Both the position numbers and the translations under genes were made by a program. Shown one piece after another: positions 43,493 to 53,725 of a stretch of DNA of 64,000 bases. The notes beneath the pieces are model-generated. The model was given only the letters and a program-made list of their open reading frames with translations, did no database searches and was not told the origin of the DNA. Numbering within the stretch: the first letter of the stretch is position 1; every line of letters starts with the position of its first letter. The DNA comes from Candidatus Babeliales bacterium (GTDB taxonomy: Bacteria; Babelota; Babeliae; Babelales; Chromulinivoraceae): positions 96,717-160,716 of the forward strand of contig JBAZWT010000001.1 in assembly GCA_041660205.1 (NCBI GenBank). The letters are read 5' to 3'.

Positions 43493-44731
43493 TTAATGCA
43501 GCAAAATACATTTTTGTGTCATTAAATATCGTTCAATCTCAAGCAGTCTGTTGTATTTAGTCATGTGTTCACTACCATAAGGAGCACCAGCTTTTAAAAA
43601 AGCGGCCCCTGTTCCTACAGCAAGATCACTGACAAAGCTATCGTTGGTACCCATGCTGTCACCGGCTATGATGTGAACGCGGTTATTGTTTCTGCATGCA
43701 TCAATGGCAGCAATAGTACGGCTGATTGTTCCAAGGTATTCAGGTTTTATAATGACCATGTTCGAAATTCTTTGCAGAATTCCCCATCTGATTTTCATAG
43801 GGTTTGAGCTAAAAATTTTATCACCGGCAATTTTCATAGTTGGCGATAATTCTCTGGTAAGCAGTTTCCAACCTGCATGATCAGTTTCCGCCATTGGATC
43901 TTGTAGGTACGTGATAGAAGGATGTTTGTTGATTAGTGCAGAGTACGTATCAACAAGAGCTTGAGAAGATAGCGCTTCTTTGTTCCAGGAATAGATTTTT
44001 GTGCCGTCGTCATAAAAGTCTTGTGCTGCGATATGAAGACCAAATTCGTAGGTGTGATCTGGAATAGTTTGCGTGATACTTTCAAGGAGCGTAAATATTT
44101 CATCGATATTAGTAAAATGCGGCGAGAATGAACCGTACGGGCCGGTTGTTGTTGCGTGATGTTTTACCTGTAAAATTTTTTTAGTGTGGTGATGCAGTAA
44201 AATTGCTGCATGAAGATTGTTTTCATAAGAGCTCTGATGCGGTATGACCAAAACTTCTTTTATTTCTGGAATGCTTTGGTCTGTGCGACATTGAAAAATA
44301 GAAGTGAGAGGCTTAGGAATAAATATTTTTTCTGTTCCTGAAATTGTTTGTAAAAATTGAAATAAATGCAAGCCTTCTGCCGCTGCTTGAGCTTTAAAAA
44401 GAGACATGCTCACCACAAGCGTCGTGTTGCTGCCAACAAGTGCGCTATCAAGATCCATGAGCATGCTATCCATAGCAAGTGCATTAATTGGTTGATTGAT
44501 AAACGCTGGAGCAATGACGTCATTGATGAAATTGATAGATTGATGCATGCGCTCTTGAACGATTCGGTTGTTCGTGTCGTAGACGTAAGTGGCAGCGCCT
44601 AAAGGTTGATCAAACCCAGAAGGAATAGAGCTTTTTACGGTCTGTGCATTTTCAAGCTCGATAGAACATTGAATTGTAGGTAATCCTTGAGCGTTAAAAA
44701 TTTCTTCAGCAAAAATTCTTATTATGATCAT
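43493..44731 (-). CDS. Enolase-fold protein lacking key catalytic residues
   Basis: The 412-aa product aligns along its length with enolase: IRIFAEEIFNAQGLPTIQ, GLHIAAQDFYDDGTKIYSW, YLQDPMAETDHAGWKLLT, KIAGDKIFSSNP, DSFVSDLAVGTGAAFLKAGAP and TKYNRLLEIERYL. Compared by eye with yeast enolase, metal ligand Asp246 is His233 here and Glu295 is Gln277; Asp320 is kept (Asp304) but the next Asp is Lys305. The GDEGG loop with Glu211 is GPYGS, SHRSGE with His373 is AGDSMG, and the Ser39 loop SGAS is SGFD. Lys345 and Lys396 are kept (Lys329, Lys380). Glycolytic activity is unlikely; it may do another reaction or a structural job. About 45 bases downstream of the delta-60 gene. Confidence 0.8.
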   Translation of the reverse strand: MIIIRIFAEEIFNAQGLPTIQCSIELENAQTVKSSIPSGFDQPLGAATYVYDTNNRIVQERMHQSINFINDVIAPAFINQPINALAMDSMLMDLDSALVGSNTTLVVSMSLFKAQAAAEGLHLFQFLQTISGTEKIFIPKPLTSIFQCRTDQSIPEIKEVLVIPHQSSYENNLHAAILLHHHTKKILQVKHHATTTGPYGSFSPHFTNIDEIFTLLESITQTIPDHTYEFGLHIAAQDFYDDGTKIYSWNKEALSSQALVDTYSALINKHPSITYLQDPMAETDHAGWKLLTRELSPTMKIAGDKIFSSNPMKIRWGILQRISNMVIIKPEYLGTISRTIAAIDACRNNNRVHIIAGDSMGTNDSFVSDLAVGTGAAFLKAGAPYGSEHMTKYNRLLEIERYLMTQKCILLH

Positions 44732-44776
44732 GTTCCTTCTCCTTTATTATACTGACTCAAGTAATCAGTTTACTCA

Positions 44777-46234
44777 TCAAAGCCTTGGACCATATTTTTC
44801 TATGAGTCTTAATGCAAAAGGATCAATCATTGCAACTATTGCATCTCCATTAAATCGCGCTACTGCAAATTTAGTTACTCCATCAATAAAAGCATCTCCT
44901 GCAACAACTATTTTTCCATCTTGTTGTATCGCTACTGATTTTCCAAAATTATTATCTGTAGAATTATCAATAGTAGTTGAAGCGGTTCCTGGTTGTATTT
45001 CTGCAGCGTTAAAAGATGCGTCAAGGGTGCCATTTGTATTAAATCGCGCTACTGCAAATTTATATGCTCCACCAACAAAAGCCTCTCCTGCAACAACTAT
45101 TTTTCCATCTTGTTGTATCGCTACTGAGTATCCTTTATTATCAGTTGCGACGCCATCAATAGTAGTTGAAGCGGTTCCTGGTTGTATTTCTGCAGCGTTA
45201 AAAGATGTATCAAGGGTGCCATTTGTATTAAATCGCGCTACTGCGAATTTAAATGTTCCACCAATCAAAGCAAATCCTGCAACAACTATTTTTCCATCTT
45301 GTTGTATCGCTACTGAGTTCCCTTCATTATCAATTGCGACGCCATCAATGGTAGTTGAAACGGTTCCTGGTTGTAACCCTAAAGCATTAAAAGATGTGTC
45401 AAGGGTGCCATTTGTATTAAATCGCGCTACTGCGAATTTAAATGTTCCACCAATCAAAGCAAATCCTGCAACAACTATTTTTCCATCTTCTTGTATCGCT
45501 ACTGATGTTCCAATATTATATGTAGAATTATCAATGGTAGTTGAAGCGGTCCCTGGTTGTGTTCCTGCAGCATTAAAAGATGTGTCAAGGGTGCCATTTG
45601 TATTAAATCGCGCTACTGCAAAGTTATATGCTCCACCAATATCAGCCGTTCCTGCAACAACTATTTTTCCATCTTGTTGTATCGCTACTGAGTTTCCTGT
45701 ATTATTAATTGCGAAGCCATCAATAGTAGTTGAAGCGGTTCCTGGTTGTGCTCCTCCAGAATTAAAAGATATGTCAAGGGTGCCATCGATATTAAATCGC
45801 GCTACTGCAAGTTTATATGCTCCACCAATATCAGCCGTTCCTGCAACAACTATTTTTCCATCTTGTTGTATCGCTACTGAGTATCCTTTATTATCAATTG
45901 CGAAGCCATCAATAGTAGTTGAAGCGGTTCCTGGTTGTGCTCCTCCAGAATTAAAAGATGTGTCAAGGGTGCCATTTGTATTAAATCGCGCTACTGCAAA
46001 GTTATATGCTCCACCAATATCAGCATATCCTGCAACAACTGTTTTTCCATCTTGTTGTATCGCTACTGAGTATCCAGAATTATCAATTGTGAAGCCATCA
46101 ATGGTAGTTGAAGCGGTTCCTGGTTGTATTCCTAAAGCATTAAAAGATGTGTCAAGGGTGCCAGAAGAAACAAAAATATTACTTGAAAAACAACTTATAA
46201 AAACAATTAAAATCACATAATTTTTTTTAATCAC
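44777..46234 (-). CDS. Secreted delta-60 repeat protein (seven repeats)
   Basis: After a signal peptide (IKKNYVILIVFISCF) come seven units of about 63 residues, each with VAIQQDGKIVVAG..., FAVARFNTNG and TLDTSFN. This is the delta-60 repeat family, probably a seven-bladed propeller found in surface proteins. The units are nearly identical at DNA level (about 190-base period), so the array may expand or contract. The start is taken as GTG at 46234 with AAAGGA 6 bases upstream; an ATG at 46261 is in frame but has no Shine-Dalgarno and adds residues before the signal. The long opposite-strand frame is a shadow. Divergent from the barrel candidate at 46307. Confidence 0.85.
   Translation of the reverse strand: MIKKNYVILIVFISCFSSNIFVSSGTLDTSFNALGIQPGTASTTIDGFTIDNSGYSVAIQQDGKTVVAGYADIGGAYNFAVARFNTNGTLDTSFNSGGAQPGTASTTIDGFAIDNKGYSVAIQQDGKIVVAGTADIGGAYKLAVARFNIDGTLDISFNSGGAQPGTASTTIDGFAINNTGNSVAIQQDGKIVVAGTADIGGAYNFAVARFNTNGTLDTSFNAAGTQPGTASTTIDNSTYNIGTSVAIQEDGKIVVAGFALIGGTFKFAVARFNTNGTLDTSFNALGLQPGTVSTTIDGVAIDNEGNSVAIQQDGKIVVAGFALIGGTFKFAVARFNTNGTLDTSFNAAEIQPGTASTTIDGVATDNKGYSVAIQQDGKIVVAGEAFVGGAYKFAVARFNTNGTLDASFNAAEIQPGTASTTIDNSTDNNFGKSVAIQQDGKIVVAGDAFIDGVTKFAVARFNGDAIVAMIDPFALRLIEKYGPRL
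44800..46180. repeat. Seven tandem units of about 190 bp
   Basis: DNA repeat underlying the delta-60 protein. Recurring landmarks are TCCATCTTGTTGTATCGC and AGTTGAAGCGGTTCCTGG, present in nearly every unit. Confidence 0.85.
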
Positions 46235-46306
46235 AACAAATCCTTTACAATATAAATACAAGCAAGATATATAATCATATATAATTTAATTTGAAAAGGA
46301 TTTAAA

Positions 46307-47722
46307 ATGAAAAAAGTATTTAAAGCAATAATTATGGCAATTTTATGTAATTTTTATGGCAGTTTTGCGCAAGGCGTTGACAGTTATCCATCTTCGATAT
46401 TTGTACCTCGTCAATTAACATTTAATCCTATTTTAGAAAATGCGCTTATGTCTGATGCTCAATTAACAGAAGAATTTGATTATATTTTTTGCTTTAAACC
46501 AATTTACACACAAACTGTTGGATCAAAATTTCAAAAATATTTTACGATTGGTCATAAATGTTTACTGAGTGCAAAAGAAGATAATTCTGGCGATATAAAT
46601 CCTTTATGGTTTAAAGTAATATCATCTGACGATAGTTTCTATAACTCAACATTATTATTCCGTCCGAAAAGACAAACATTTGGCAGTTTATTATATTTTG
46701 CGGCTCAATTGCCCCATAATTTTAAAGTAACTGTTAACACGGCGTTAATAATATCAAAAAATGATTTACACTTTTCTGAAAAAAATATTGAAACTGACGG
46801 TACGGTCTCTGGTTATCGCACTATAACTCAGTCCTTTTCTAACCCTAAAAGATTGTTTGGGAAAATTTGTGGAGATCAAATAAAAACAGGATTTGATGAT
46901 ATCCAGGTTAAGGTGATATACAATCCTTATCAAACTGAATCTTTATATTTTGATCTGTATGGATTGCTTGGAATTCCAACAGGCTCTGGATCAAAAGCTC
47001 GATTTTTATTTGAGCCATTAGTAGGATCAAAGCACGTGCAACTTGGAACAGGAGCTAACATAGACTGGAGTATCAAAAAAAATGATTGTATTGAATTGTC
47101 GCTGCTTTCAGAAGCTAAATATCGCTATGCATTCAAAGCTGAAGAATATCGATCTTTTGATTTAAAAAATAACGGCCAATGGTCTCGTTACATGTTGTTT
47201 GTTCATAAAACTGATAAAAATGTTACATATCCTGCAATTAACGATTTAACTTTTAATGCACAAGTAACTCCACAAAGTTCTTTTGATTTGTATTTGGCAA
47301 TGCAATGTAAGCATAATGCATGGAGTTGTGAATTGGGGTATGATTTTTGGTATCGTAGTGCTGAGACGATTTCATTGTGTAAGCAAGAACTTTTAAATAT
47401 TGCTGTAGCTGACTTAAAAGGGATTGCTGCAACAAACCCAGAAAGCGCAAGTATGGCAAATATTTCCCAAGGAGTTCAACCAGGCAGTAATCAAATGGTA
47501 AGCGATATATCATTTACTCCTGTTAGTATTAATGATATTAACCTTTGTTCTGGAGCTCAGTCTTCTTCATTGTCAAATTCAGTATATTTTTCAATCGGTT
47601 ATAAATTTGATTCAAAAAATTATACTACTAAAATTGGTATTAATTCTGCATATGAACGTGATTCATCAAGTAGCAAACCAGATACTATTTCAACATGGTT
47701 TAACGTCAATTTATATTTTTAA
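46307..47722 (+). CDS. Secreted protein, candidate outer-membrane beta-barrel
   Basis: The 471-aa product has a signal peptide (VFKAIIMAILCNFYGSFA), many alternating hydrophobic and aromatic segments, GIPTGSGSKARF mid-protein, and ends ...FNVNLYF. The terminal Phe and the layout match the protein at 367-1680. AAAAGGA sits 6 bases before the ATG. Divergent from the delta-60 gene across about 70 bases, so the two may share regulation. Function unknown. Confidence 0.6.
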   Translation: MKKVFKAIIMAILCNFYGSFAQGVDSYPSSIFVPRQLTFNPILENALMSDAQLTEEFDYIFCFKPIYTQTVGSKFQKYFTIGHKCLLSAKEDNSGDINPLWFKVISSDDSFYNSTLLFRPKRQTFGSLLYFAAQLPHNFKVTVNTALIISKNDLHFSEKNIETDGTVSGYRTITQSFSNPKRLFGKICGDQIKTGFDDIQVKVIYNPYQTESLYFDLYGLLGIPTGSGSKARFLFEPLVGSKHVQLGTGANIDWSIKKNDCIELSLLSEAKYRYAFKAEEYRSFDLKNNGQWSRYMLFVHKTDKNVTYPAINDLTFNAQVTPQSSFDLYLAMQCKHNAWSCELGYDFWYRSAETISLCKQELLNIAVADLKGIAATNPESASMANISQGVQPGSNQMVSDISFTPVSINDINLCSGAQSSSLSNSVYFSIGYKFDSKNYTTKIGINSAYERDSSSSKPDTISTWFNVNLYF

Positions 47723-47747
47723 CAGAATTTATTTCCAGCCCAGAAAA

Positions 47748-47814
47748 CCCTGGCTTTTTAAAGCCGGGGATGAATGGGCAATCATTTTTAAAAGCTCCGG
47801 CTTTTAAGCCGGAG
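47748..47814. terminator. Two consecutive hairpins between convergent genes
   Basis: Hairpin 1 CCCTGGCTTTTTAAAGCCGG (from 47748) and hairpin 2 CTCCGGCTTTTAAGCCGGAG (47795-47814). Both have the core GGCTT...AAGCC. They separate the barrel gene and the CNNM gene. T-tracts are weak, so the call is moderate. Confidence 0.55.
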
Positions 47815-47834
47815 TCCGTTACTATTTAAGCATC

Positions 47835-49145
47835 TTAAGCTCCGGGGCAGTCAGCTTTGCTTTCTGTACGCTTGATGCTGACTTGCAAAACTCTTTTTTC
47901 ATTTGCTTGTGTAATGACAAAGCAAAAACCTTTATAGTAAAAGCTTTCATCGATTTTTAAAAGGCGTTGTGAATGTTCTGTTAAAAATCCGCCAAGTGTT
48001 ACCGCTGTTTCAACTTGAAAGTTAATTTGTAAAACATCTTCAAGTCTATCTAAGTCGATAGTTGCATCAACAGACCACTCTTGGTCGGGAACAATTGTTG
48101 TAATTTTCAAAATTTCAGCGTTTGGATCATGCTCGTCGGTAATATCTCCAACGATTTCTTCCAGGGCGTCTTCAAGGGTAACAAGCCCGATAGTACTTCC
48201 GTATTCATCAATAACCATAGCCATATGAATGCGTTGTCTTTTAAATTCTTTAAGCAGTTCGCTAACTTTAAGACTATCTGGAACAAAAATAATAGGCTTG
48301 ATTATATCCCGTAGGTGGCAAGCAGTTTTATTGAGCTGTAATTGTAAAAAAAGATCTTTTTGATATACGATGCCGATGATATTTTCAGGGTTACCTTCAA
48401 ACACCGGAAACCGTGAGTATTGATATGATTTAAAAAGAGATAATAAAATATTTAAATCGTTATTAATATCAACGCTGATAATGCTGCTGTTGGGGATTAA
48501 AATTTCTTTTACATGGGTATTTTCCATGCGAAAAATATTTTGAAGCATACTTGTTTTATCAGCTTCCATTAAGCCTTTTTTCTCTATGTAATTAATTAAA
48601 AATCTAATCTCTTGTTCAGATATGATTTGGTCGTGACCGTCATGCTTGTCATATTCTGATTGAGAAAAATACTTAGAAATAGCAAGCAGTGGACGGGTAA
48701 CAGGGGACACGATATAAAAGATAAGATTTGCAAGCCAGAGTAAAGAAGCTAGTGGGTTTGTTTTGGCTTGAGCAATGCTTTTTGGAATAATTTCGCCGAT
48801 GAGTGAAACTACGATAGTGCCTAAAGCGATACCAACGGTAAAACCAAGGCCTTGAGGAAGATCGAAATCTGCAAAGACATTTTCAATGATGTTTTGTAAA
48901 AGAATCGCTGATGTAATGCACATCATATTTGTCGCAACAAGAATTGTCATGAGTACATATTGCGGCTTGTTTTCAAGAGTTTGCAAAAAAACTTTATATT
49001 TTTGTGAGGTACGTTCCAATTCTTTTATCTTAAATAAACGAATTGCAGTAATGCTTGTTTCCATAAATGCCAAAAGGGCACACAAACCAAGCGATCCTAA
49101 AAAAATAGCGCAATCAAAAAGTAATTTTTGTGTATAAATAGTCAC
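47835..49145 (-). CDS. CNNM/CorC-family membrane protein (HlyC/CorC)
   Basis: The 436-aa product has a DUF21 membrane domain with four helices (about 8-190; FMETSITAIRLFKIKEL and GEIIPKSIAQ), two CBS domains (about 205-330; IPNSSIISVD and RIHMAMVIDEYGSTIGLVT), LEDALEEIVGDITDEHD, then the CorC/HlyC transporter-associated domain (about 345-425; LGGFLTEHSQRL). The family exports Mg2+ or Co2+; older 'hemolysin' names are historical. Confidence 0.92.
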   Translation of the reverse strand: MTIYTQKLLFDCAIFLGSLGLCALLAFMETSITAIRLFKIKELERTSQKYKVFLQTLENKPQYVLMTILVATNMMCITSAILLQNIIENVFADFDLPQGLGFTVGIALGTIVVSLIGEIIPKSIAQAKTNPLASLLWLANLIFYIVSPVTRPLLAISKYFSQSEYDKHDGHDQIISEQEIRFLINYIEKKGLMEADKTSMLQNIFRMENTHVKEILIPNSSIISVDINNDLNILLSLFKSYQYSRFPVFEGNPENIIGIVYQKDLFLQLQLNKTACHLRDIIKPIIFVPDSLKVSELLKEFKRQRIHMAMVIDEYGSTIGLVTLEDALEEIVGDITDEHDPNAEILKITTIVPDQEWSVDATIDLDRLEDVLQINFQVETAVTLGGFLTEHSQRLLKIDESFYYKGFCFVITQANEKRVLQVSIKRTESKADCPGA

Positions 49146-49230
49146 GACATCCTTTTTTTATGGTTAGTCTAAAACGTTCGGTTTTCAGTATGGTCCAATC
49201 TTAAAAATAATACAAATTGTTAAAAAAAGA

Positions 49231-49254
49231 AGCACTCGTTTTTACACGAGTGCT
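49231..49254 (-). terminator. Terminator of the mnmG-rpoD operon
   Basis: AGCACTCG pairs with CGAGTGCT around a short loop; in the leftward direction it is followed by TTCTTTTTTT. Confidence 0.85.
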
Positions 49255-49271
49255 CTCTATATTGCTTGTCT

Positions 49272-51158
49272 TTATGACTCGTCGTCAGATTCGTCTATTT
49301 CTTCAACTTCTAAGTTGCTCATATCTTTTTCAAAGAAGGTTACTAATTTTTTGCTACGCGATGGATGTTTTAACTTTTTCAAAGCTTTAACTTCGATTTG
49401 TCTAATTCGTTCACGAGTAACAGAAAAGTCTTTACCAACTTCTTCAAGTGTATGTTCTGATGCAACGTCAATACCAAATCTCATTTTTAAAACTTTTTCT
49501 TCGCGAGGCGTAAGAGTTTTAAGAACTTCTCTGATTTTTTCTTTTAAGTCGTTGCTAGCAACAGAATCTGATAATGAAAAATCATCTTCGCTTACGATTA
49601 AATCTTTAATTGATGCATCATTGCCATCACCAATCGGAGTTTCTAAAGAAATTGGCTCTTTAGAAATTTTGATGATGTTTTTTATTTTTTTCTCATCAAG
49701 GTTTAATTTTTTTGCCAGCTCGGTATGTGTCGGTTCTCTTCCATGCTCTTGAAGGAATATATGCTTAATCTTGTTGATTTTATTAAGCGTTTCAACCATG
49801 TGCACAGGAACTCGAATAGTTCTTGATTGATCAGCAATCGCACGAGTGATAGCTTGTTTAATCCACCATGTTGCATACGTTGAAAATTTATAACCGCGTT
49901 CAAATTCAAACTTTTCTACAGCTTTCATTAAACCGATGTTTCCTTCTTGAATAAGATCAAGGAAATGAAGTCCGCGATTAATGAATTTCCGAGCATTGTT
50001 AACCACAAGACGTAAGTTTGCTTTAGCTAAATCAGCTTTTGCAAGCTTGTCTTTCATCTGTCCTTTTGCAAAAATAGTGTAATATTTTGCCGTGACTTCA
50101 TGTGAAAAACCGATTTCGTTTTCTGTATTCTTGATAGCTTTTTTAGCGATACGTTGTTGAGTTTCTAGATCAAGAATTTCTTCAGCGTTTTCAGTGCCTT
50201 TTTTCTTTTTCAGATCAGCAATCTGTTTTTCTGTTGTTTTTATAAATAGTTTACGCTCTGAGATCTTAGTCATTAATTTTTCTATCTTCTTTCCAAGCTT
50301 TCTGATGAGCTTGTTGGAAAGCTTGATAGATAAAATCGCTTCGCTTGTTTTTTCTTTGTTTTCTTTGATCTTTTCAAACATTTCTTTTTTCATTGCTGGA
50401 GAAGAAAGTTTGTCGCGATAGCTTAGATAAATTGCTGATTCATTAAGAATTAATTTTTTAATTTTGCCGATGATCGTTAAAAGAGCTGCTCGCTCTTCTT
50501 CAAGCTTAGGCAAGTTCTCTTCGTCGAATTCTGTAAATTGAATAATATCTTTAAGGGCGATATTTTTTTTATTGATTCGATCAGCAATGATTAAAATTTC
50601 TTTGTGAATCATCGGAAAACGAGACAATGCTTCAACTGATTCTCTTTTGCCCGAAGCAATTTTTTCAGCGATGATTGTTTCAGTTTTTTTGTTCAATAAT
50701 GGAATTTTTCCAATATCGCGCAAGTAGCATTTTACGCCATCTGCAATCTGTGGGATCTCAGGAGCTTCTTTTACAATTTCGCCATCATCTTTGATGGTGT
50801 CATCGCTTTCGCTTTCTTCTTCTTCTTCTGGAAGAGAAGCAACAGAAATTTTGCTTGCAGCTTTGTGCGTTGTTTTTTCGTCTTGCTCTGTGAAATCGTC
50901 AGTATCTGTTACGTTTTGGCTGCTGTGCAGTTCTTCTTGCGTAATCAGTTCGATATTTTTCTTTTCAAGCTCTTTTAAAAGCTCATTCGTTTCATCTTCG
51001 GTGAATTTATGTTTTTCGCCGATTTCCATGATTGTTTCATAGGTGATGTAGCGCTGTCTTTGGCCATCTTCTATGAGTTTTTTTACAACACTTTGCTTGT
51101 CTTCGTTGCTTATCGTAATTTTGGTTATTTTTTTAGAACTTGTTTTTTTCTTGATCAT
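49272..51158 (-). CDS. rpoD: Primary RNA polymerase sigma factor RpoD
   Basis: The housekeeping sigma factor. The 628 aa show an acidic N-terminal region, region 1.2 ([14 protein letters not shown] near 142), a long charged non-conserved insert, region 2 ([20 protein letters not shown] and [14 protein letters not shown], near 395-430), region 3 and region 4 ([14 protein letters not shown] near 552, [17 protein letters not shown] near 586). Region 2.4 and 4.2 are canonical, in line with the TTGACA/TATAAT-type promoters seen in this window. It overlaps dnaG by 4 bases; dnaG-rpoD is a conserved pair. Last gene of the operon. Confidence 0.97.
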   Translation of the reverse strand: MIKKKTSSKKITKITISNEDKQSVVKKLIEDGQRQRYITYETIMEIGEKHKFTEDETNELLKELEKKNIELITQEELHSSQNVTDTDDFTEQDEKTTHKAASKISVASLPEEEEESESDDTIKDDGEIVKEAPEIPQIADGVKCYLRDIGKIPLLNKKTETIIAEKIASGKRESVEALSRFPMIHKEILIIADRINKKNIALKDIIQFTEFDEENLPKLEEERAALLTIIGKIKKLILNESAIYLSYRDKLSSPAMKKEMFEKIKENKEKTSEAILSIKLSNKLIRKLGKKIEKLMTKISERKLFIKTTEKQIADLKKKKGTENAEEILDLETQQRIAKKAIKNTENEIGFSHEVTAKYYTIFAKGQMKDKLAKADLAKANLRLVVNNARKFINRGLHFLDLIQEGNIGLMKAVEKFEFERGYKFSTYATWWIKQAITRAIADQSRTIRVPVHMVETLNKINKIKHIFLQEHGREPTHTELAKKLNLDEKKIKNIIKISKEPISLETPIGDGNDASIKDLIVSEDDFSLSDSVASNDLKEKIREVLKTLTPREEKVLKMRFGIDVASEHTLEEVGKDFSVTRERIRQIEVKALKKLKHPSRSKKLVTFFEKDMSNLEVEEIDESDDES

Positions 51159-52930
51159 AAACGTCCCTTCTTACATAATTCTAATTTTAATTTTTCAAAA
51201 ACATCCATGAGTCGTTGTATTTCTTCTAAGTCATTGTCTTTTTTGGCTTGAGTCATTTTCATTTTAATATGGGAGGCAATAGACTTCCAATATTTTTTTT
51301 GAAATTGCAGCATCAGGTTTTCAAAGGTCAGCTGTATATTTGCGCTTTCAATGGTAAACAATAAACCCTTAGTTTGCTCAATCTCTTGTGCATTTAAAAC
51401 ATCTGACAAGTTTTCAACACTTAAGGAGCTGTGAGTTTTTTTGTAGTCTATAATTTTTTTTACAATCTTGAGCGCATTCTGTGATAAGCACGCAAGAAGT
51501 AAGGTTTCATATTGCTCTGTGAGCAGTGCTGGATCATGAATAATCGATGCGACTATTTGCTCTTCAAGCTTATCATTGGTGATTTTTTCAGGTTCGTTTG
51601 CGCTTAATTTATTGTCACTTAGCTCTATGTCAGTTTTACTGTTTTTTTGAGCTATGACGTGTCTATTAGTATACTCTTTTTTTATAATTTCTAAAGGGAT
51701 CTGTAGAGTCTCAGCCGTTTTCATAAGCAAAATATTTTGTTTCAAAGAGTCGGAAACCTGCGATATGAGCTCAAAGAGCTCCTGTATGGTTGTCATTTGA
51801 TTTTTCATCGATTCTTGACCAAATCCGTCTCCTCGCGCCTGCAGAAAAAAGCTAAAGATGTCGATAGCGCCTGAAACAAAAGGCGCTAAGCTTTTGCCTT
51901 GCTCGAGTAGTGATGCTGGATCTTGTCCTGCGGGCAGCGTGATGACTTTAAGGTCTAAATCCAATTGCCAGCATGATGAAGTAAGGCGTAAAATTGCTTG
52001 TTTTCCTGCTGCGTCAGCATCATACAAAAGATACATAGTCTGAGCATGTTTTGCGAGCTGTTGAAGGTGCTCTGGTGAACAAGCTGTCCCCAGCGTTGCC
52101 ACAACGTTTTTAAATCCATGTTGATGCATCGCGATACAGTCAGTATATCCTTCAACTAAAAAAGCAGACTTTTGCTTGTGGATCTCTTGCTTTGCTAAGT
52201 CAAAACCAAAAAGTAATTTTCCCTTTTTGAAATGCTGAGTCTCCATAGAATTGTAATATTTTGGTCGTGTGTCATGGGGTAAAAATATACGCCCGCCAAA
52301 ACCACATGTTTGCCCCAAATGGTCTTTTATGGGAAATATAATGCGATCTTCAAAAGGTGAGTATAGTCCATTATTGCCCTGAAAAACGATGTGCTCTTCG
52401 ATTAAATCTCTACTTGAAAAGCCTTGATTTGAAACATGAGCAAGAAGCTGCTCTATACCTCGCGGTCCAGATGGAAAAAATCCAAGTATGAATTGGCCGC
52501 AGGTAGCGGGAGAAATGCTACGATCTTTTAAGTATTGTAGAGCTTGAGGGCTTTTGAGGAGCATTGAATTACACCACTGTGCAACAATTTGGCATAAACG
52601 GTAATGATTTTTGTCTACGGCGTGATGCGTTGCTGAACTTTGCACTTCTTGTGGAATCTCAAGATTGAATCGTTGTGCTAAATGCTGCGCAGCTTCAAAC
52701 GCTGACAGATGTTCTATTTTTTCAATAAAATTAATTACGTCGCCATTTTCATGGCAGCCAAAGCAGTAAAAAATATTTTTATGAGGACTTACGCTAAACG
52801 ATGGAGTATTTTCGTGGTGAAACGGACAGCGACCTTTCCAGTACAAAGACCCTGCTTTTTTTAAGCTTGTGTACTCGCCAATCACAGAAGTGATATCGAC
52901 GTTTTGTTTGATAAAATTAAACAGATCCAT
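51155..52930 (-). CDS. dnaG: DNA primase DnaG
   Basis: Makes RNA primers for replication. The 591 aa show the N-terminal Zn domain ([15 protein letters not shown] with [16 protein letters not shown]-x2-H and C-x2-C), the RNA polymerase core, TOPRIM with [15 protein letters not shown] near 257 and [12 protein letters not shown], and a C-terminal helicase-binding region with low conservation. Overlaps lgt by 14 bases upstream and rpoD by 4 downstream. Confidence 0.96.
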   Translation of the reverse strand: MDLFNFIKQNVDITSVIGEYTSLKKAGSLYWKGRCPFHHENTPSFSVSPHKNIFYCFGCHENGDVINFIEKIEHLSAFEAAQHLAQRFNLEIPQEVQSSATHHAVDKNHYRLCQIVAQWCNSMLLKSPQALQYLKDRSISPATCGQFILGFFPSGPRGIEQLLAHVSNQGFSSRDLIEEHIVFQGNNGLYSPFEDRIIFPIKDHLGQTCGFGGRIFLPHDTRPKYYNSMETQHFKKGKLLFGFDLAKQEIHKQKSAFLVEGYTDCIAMHQHGFKNVVATLGTACSPEHLQQLAKHAQTMYLLYDADAAGKQAILRLTSSCWQLDLDLKVITLPAGQDPASLLEQGKSLAPFVSGAIDIFSFFLQARGDGFGQESMKNQMTTIQELFELISQVSDSLKQNILLMKTAETLQIPLEIIKKEYTNRHVIAQKNSKTDIELSDNKLSANEPEKITNDKLEEQIVASIIHDPALLTEQYETLLLACLSQNALKIVKKIIDYKKTHSSLSVENLSDVLNAQEIEQTKGLLFTIESANIQLTFENLMLQFQKKYWKSIASHIKMKMTQAKKDNDLEEIQRLMDVFEKLKLELCKKGRL

Positions 52931-53723
52931 AGTCGTTTTTTGTCCATTTTGTTATGACAACAATGCTCACTGTTGCGCAGGCGCATACAGCAAGCGCAAT
53001 CCATTGATGCACAGATAAGCAAGAAAGAAAACCAGTTTTTAAAGTAAAGGCTCTATCCCACCTGATAAAATCAATTAAAAATCGTTCTATGCTTGCACTC
53101 GCAAGGTAAACACAAGAAAGTATACCAGGTTTTTTGAAGCGATATTGTCCTATAAAAAATAAAAACAGAAATAACGCCATAAGCATAAAGCTACTGTACA
53201 GTTGAGCAGGATGCAATGCCACATGCAGTGGCGCCATGTGATAAGGATCTTGGTATGTCACAGCCCACCAAGCGGGTGAGGGACAACCAAAGCAACAACC
53301 AGCAAAAAAACATCCAATTCTGCCAAAGCTTTGTACGATCGGAGCGTATAAAGCTATACGATCGACATACCTGAGTATGGAAATATGTTTCACGTAAAGA
53401 TAGCCGACTAGTGTGATAGTTATTCCTATGATGCTGCCCAAGATTGAAAATCCAGGCTCCCAAAACTTAAATAAAAATAAATAATCATCCACAGGTTCAG
53501 GCTGTGACAGCATACAAACAATTCTGCCGCCTAAAAAACCAGACAGAAGCATCAGTTGGAAACTTACAACTAAATCATCGAGTGAAATGATTTTTTTCAA
53601 AGGTTTGTCAGCAAGAGCAAATCCCCAAGCTATGGTAACCCCAAGAGCTATAAAAGCTCCATAAGCATGCACAGATAAAGGACCCCACAGATGAAAAAGA
53701 ATCGGGCTCATCGTAAAATTCAT
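52917..53723 (-). CDS. lgt: Prolipoprotein diacylglyceryl transferase Lgt
   Basis: Lgt adds diacylglycerol to the lipobox Cys of lipoproteins such as the two encoded at 24006 and 24844. The 268 aa show several membrane helices, LSGFLGGRIVCML near 67, PGFSILGSIIG, and the signature region SFGRIGCFFAGCCFG near 133-147, followed by the HPAQLYSS motif. The first ATG is 2 bases after the ABC-F stop; a second ATG four codons on is possible. Confidence 0.93.
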   Translation of the reverse strand: MNFTMSPILFHLWGPLSVHAYGAFIALGVTIAWGFALADKPLKKIISLDDLVVSFQLMLLSGFLGGRIVCMLSQPEPVDDYLFLFKFWEPGFSILGSIIGITITLVGYLYVKHISILRYVDRIALYAPIVQSFGRIGCFFAGCCFGCPSPAWWAVTYQDPYHMAPLHVALHPAQLYSSFMLMALFLFLFFIGQYRFKKPGILSCVYLASASIERFLIDFIRWDRAFTLKTGFLSCLSVHQWIALAVCACATVSIVVITKWTKNDYGSV

Positions 53724-53725
53724 TA

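Noticed and set aside
44800..46180. CRISPR-like array
   Set aside because: The repeated units are about 190 bases long, continuous and coding for delta-60 repeats; there are no short repeats with unrelated spacers and no cas genes.
44724..46220. Long rightward frame of 498 codons opposite the delta-60 gene
   Set aside because: The delta-60 repeats on the other strand are a known family with a signal peptide and Shine-Dalgarno. This frame is open only because the repeat period is near a multiple of three without stops.
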